The position numbers and the translations under genes were made by a program. DNA of 35,241 bases from Gemmatimonadota bacterium (GTDB lineage: Bacteria; Gemmatimonadota; Gemmatimonadetes; Gemmatimonadales; GWC2-71-9): assembly GCA_025350665.1 (NCBI GenBank), contig JANXXJ010000106.1, positions 1 through 35,241 on the forward strand, read 5' to 3'. Positions 33,852 to 35,241 of the stretch are shown here, one piece after another. The notes beneath the pieces were generated by a model, which was given only the letters and a program-made list of their open reading frames with translations, was not told the origin of the DNA and ran no database searches. The stretch's first letter is position 1. Each line of letters opens with the position of its first letter.

Positions 33852-35241
33852 CCGACGACAAGGGGCGGCCAGGCCGCGAGCCCGGCGACGAGGCCTTCAT
33901 CCGGTCGTCGGGTCGGGGCCTCCTTCTGTCGCTCCACTCGGCGCTCCGATCCCTCAAGCTGTACCCGGTCGAGAATGCCACGGTGCAGAACGCGCTCGAC
34001 GAACTCGCGTCCACGGCCACCAACTTCCTCACCGCTGAAAACGAAATCGAACTCCGGCTCTCCGGCGATTTCATGTTCCTCAACTCCGTGCGGCTCCGCC
34101 TCGAACTGGACAACTTCGCTGCGGTGAGCGGTGTGCTGTCGATGCTCCGGGCGTTCGACATCGGCGTTCTTCGGGTCCATCCGGGCGCCGAGCGGCGGGA
34201 GTGGCTGGCGTTCCTGAGCATCCTGCTTACCCTGGCGCCCCAAGCGGCCGACGACCGCTACGTGGTTCTGATCGAACGGATGGGCCAGGCGCAACTGCCC
34301 AGCATCGAAATCGAACCGATGACGGCCACGAGTGAGCACGTCGGGGCCGAGGCCGAGGCCAAGGATGTGGCCAAGCGGACTTACGCCCAGGGGGTCGCGG
34401 TTACCAAGGAAGTGGTGAACTCGATCCGGATGGGGCGGACCTCGAGTCTCAAGAAGGTCAAGCGGGCCGTCCAGATGATCGTCGACCAGGTCCTCAACAA
34501 CGAAACGTCGATCATGGGGCTGACGACGCTCCGCGATTACGATGAGTACACGTTCATGCACTCGGTGAACGTCTGCATTTTCGCCGTGGCCCTGGGCCGG
34601 AAGATCGGGTTCAGCAAACTGCAGCTCTACGATCTCGGCCTGACCGCGCTGCTCCACGACATCGGCAAGGCCCGCATCCCGATCGAAATCACCAACAAGG
34701 CGGGGACGCTCGAGGAAGCCGAGTGGCGGGAGATGCAGGCCCACCCCTGGCGCGGCGCGATGACCCTGTTCGGCCTGCGCGGGTACGACGAAATTCCGTA
34801 CCGGCCGATTCTGGTGGCGCACGAGCACCATATGAAGACCGACCTCACAGGCTATCCCCGCCACATCCGGGTCCGCGAACTCGGGCTCTTCTCCCGGATC
34901 GCGGCCGTGGCGGACGGGTTTGACGCCGCCACGACCCGCCGGAGTTACCAGACGACACCGATCGAGCCGGACCAGGTGCTCAAGGAGATGTGGAGCAACC
35001 CGCGGCGGGGCTACGATCCGATGATCGTCAAGGCCTTGATCAACCTGATCGGGGTCTATCCCATCGGCACCTGTGTCATTCTCGATACGTTCGAAGTGGC
35101 GATCGTCGCCTCGACCGTGACCGACCGGGATCAACTCAACCGACCACTGGTCCGGATCGCGATCGACTCGAACGGCGGCGCGATGCCGGCGCCGGGCATC
35201 GCGGTCGATTTGCTCGATAATAAGCTCGCCGCCGCGACCCA
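33848..35241 (+). CDS. HD-GYP domain protein, possible cyclic-di-GMP phosphodiesterase (3' truncated)
   Basis: The frame opens at a GTG in the HEAT gene stop and remains open to the window edge, so about 464 residues are visible and the C-terminus is missing. Residues about 25-130 resemble the N-terminal module of the preceding HEAT protein. The HD domain follows with L-L-H270-D271-I-G-K, then H-P-W-R-G-A. The second signature reads H-H-M-K-T-D-L-T-G-Y-P (ending at about 337) and V-A-D-G-F-D-A-A-T-T-R-R-S-Y follows. Canonical HD-GYP enzymes have H-H-E-x2-D-G-x-G-Y-P; here Glu is Met and one Gly is Leu. HD-GYP proteins hydrolyse cyclic-di-GMP or related dinucleotides, but activity here is not assured. 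No membrane or receiver domain is seen. Confidence 0.88.
   Translation, partial: MTDDKGRPGREPGDEAFIRSSGRGLLLSLHSALRSLKLYPVENATVQNALDELASTATNFLTAENEIELRLSGDFMFLNSVRLRLELDNFAAVSGVLSMLRAFDIGVLRVHPGAERREWLAFLSILLTLAPQAADDRYVVLIERMGQAQLPSIEIEPMTATSEHVGAEAEAKDVAKRTYAQGVAVTKEVVNSIRMGRTSSLKKVKRAVQMIVDQVLNNETSIMGLTTLRDYDEYTFMHSVNVCIFAVALGRKIGFSKLQLYDLGLTALLHDIGKARIPIEITNKAGTLEEAEWREMQAHPWRGAMTLFGLRGYDEIPYRPILVAHEHHMKTDLTGYPRHIRVRELGLFSRIAAVADGFDAATTRRSYQTTPIEPDQVLKEMWSNPRRGYDPMIVKALINLIGVYPIGTCVILDTFEVAIVASTVTDRDQLNRPLVRIAIDSNGGAMPAPGIAVDLLDNKLAAAT

Noticed and set aside
33608-35134. A 508-codon minus-strand frame opposite the HEAT/HD-GYP genes
   Set aside because: Its composition (Arg/His/Pro/Asp-rich, no motifs) is typical of antisense frames in high-GC DNA, while the plus strand has clear HEAT and HD-GYP motifs.

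Overview
The window is a 35.2 kb, densely coded, high-GC (about two thirds G+C by eye) stretch of bacterial chromosome. It carries housekeeping genes almost without gaps. MreC/MreD/PBP2/RodA indicate a walled, probably rod-shaped bacterium. The outer-membrane-type HtrA lipoprotein, phosphatidylserine synthase and general gene style suggest a Gram-negative. My best guess is Gemmatimonadota, from GC content, gene order, the LexA/TruA/HtrA/pur arrangement and the HEAT/HD-GYP pair. This is inference; there is no rRNA gene here to settle it. I see no insertion sequence, prophage, CRISPR array or tRNA gene.

Layout. 1-4309 (+): rod-elongation cluster mreC (5' end cut by the window), mreD, mrdA (PBP2), rodA, each joined to the next by an ATGA overlap. 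4411-12216 (+): accD-folC, then hisS, proS, lysA and guaA, covering fatty-acid, folate, aminoacyl-tRNA, lysine and GMP synthesis. 12220-12672 (-): a PtsN-like EIIA protein convergent with guaA. 12767-14505 (+): a DusB-like tRNA dihydrouridine synthase coupled to larB. 14634-14991 (+): the tmRNA gene ssrA, with its own promoter and a strong intrinsic terminator. 15109-16736 (-): purE-purK. 16789-18270 (+): a COG4529-type FAD/NAD(P)-binding protein whose 3' end overlaps ppdK antisense. 18178-31964 (-): a very long co-directional run, lexA, truA, htrA, purB, purC, a 22-codon linker ORF, pssA, purS, purQ, a zinc-ribbon protein, purL, purF and ppdK. Most junctions overlap, so much of de novo IMP synthesis sits in one cluster, with phosphatidylserine synthesis and a pyruvate,phosphate dikinase built in. 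32064-35241 (+): divergent from lexA, a HEAT-repeat protein translationally coupled to an HD-GYP protein that runs off the window.

Working together: PurF, PurQ/S/L, PurE/K, PurC and PurB cover committed steps from PRPP to AICAR; PurD, PurN/T, PurM and PurH are not in this window. GuaA takes XMP to GMP. The cell-wall block and AccD/PssA are growth functions. The least conventional parts are the HEAT/HD-GYP pair, whose two proteins seem to share an N-terminal module, the zinc-ribbon gene inside the FGAM synthase genes, a run of apparently leaderless promoters, and closely similar promoter sequences in front of lexA and purE.
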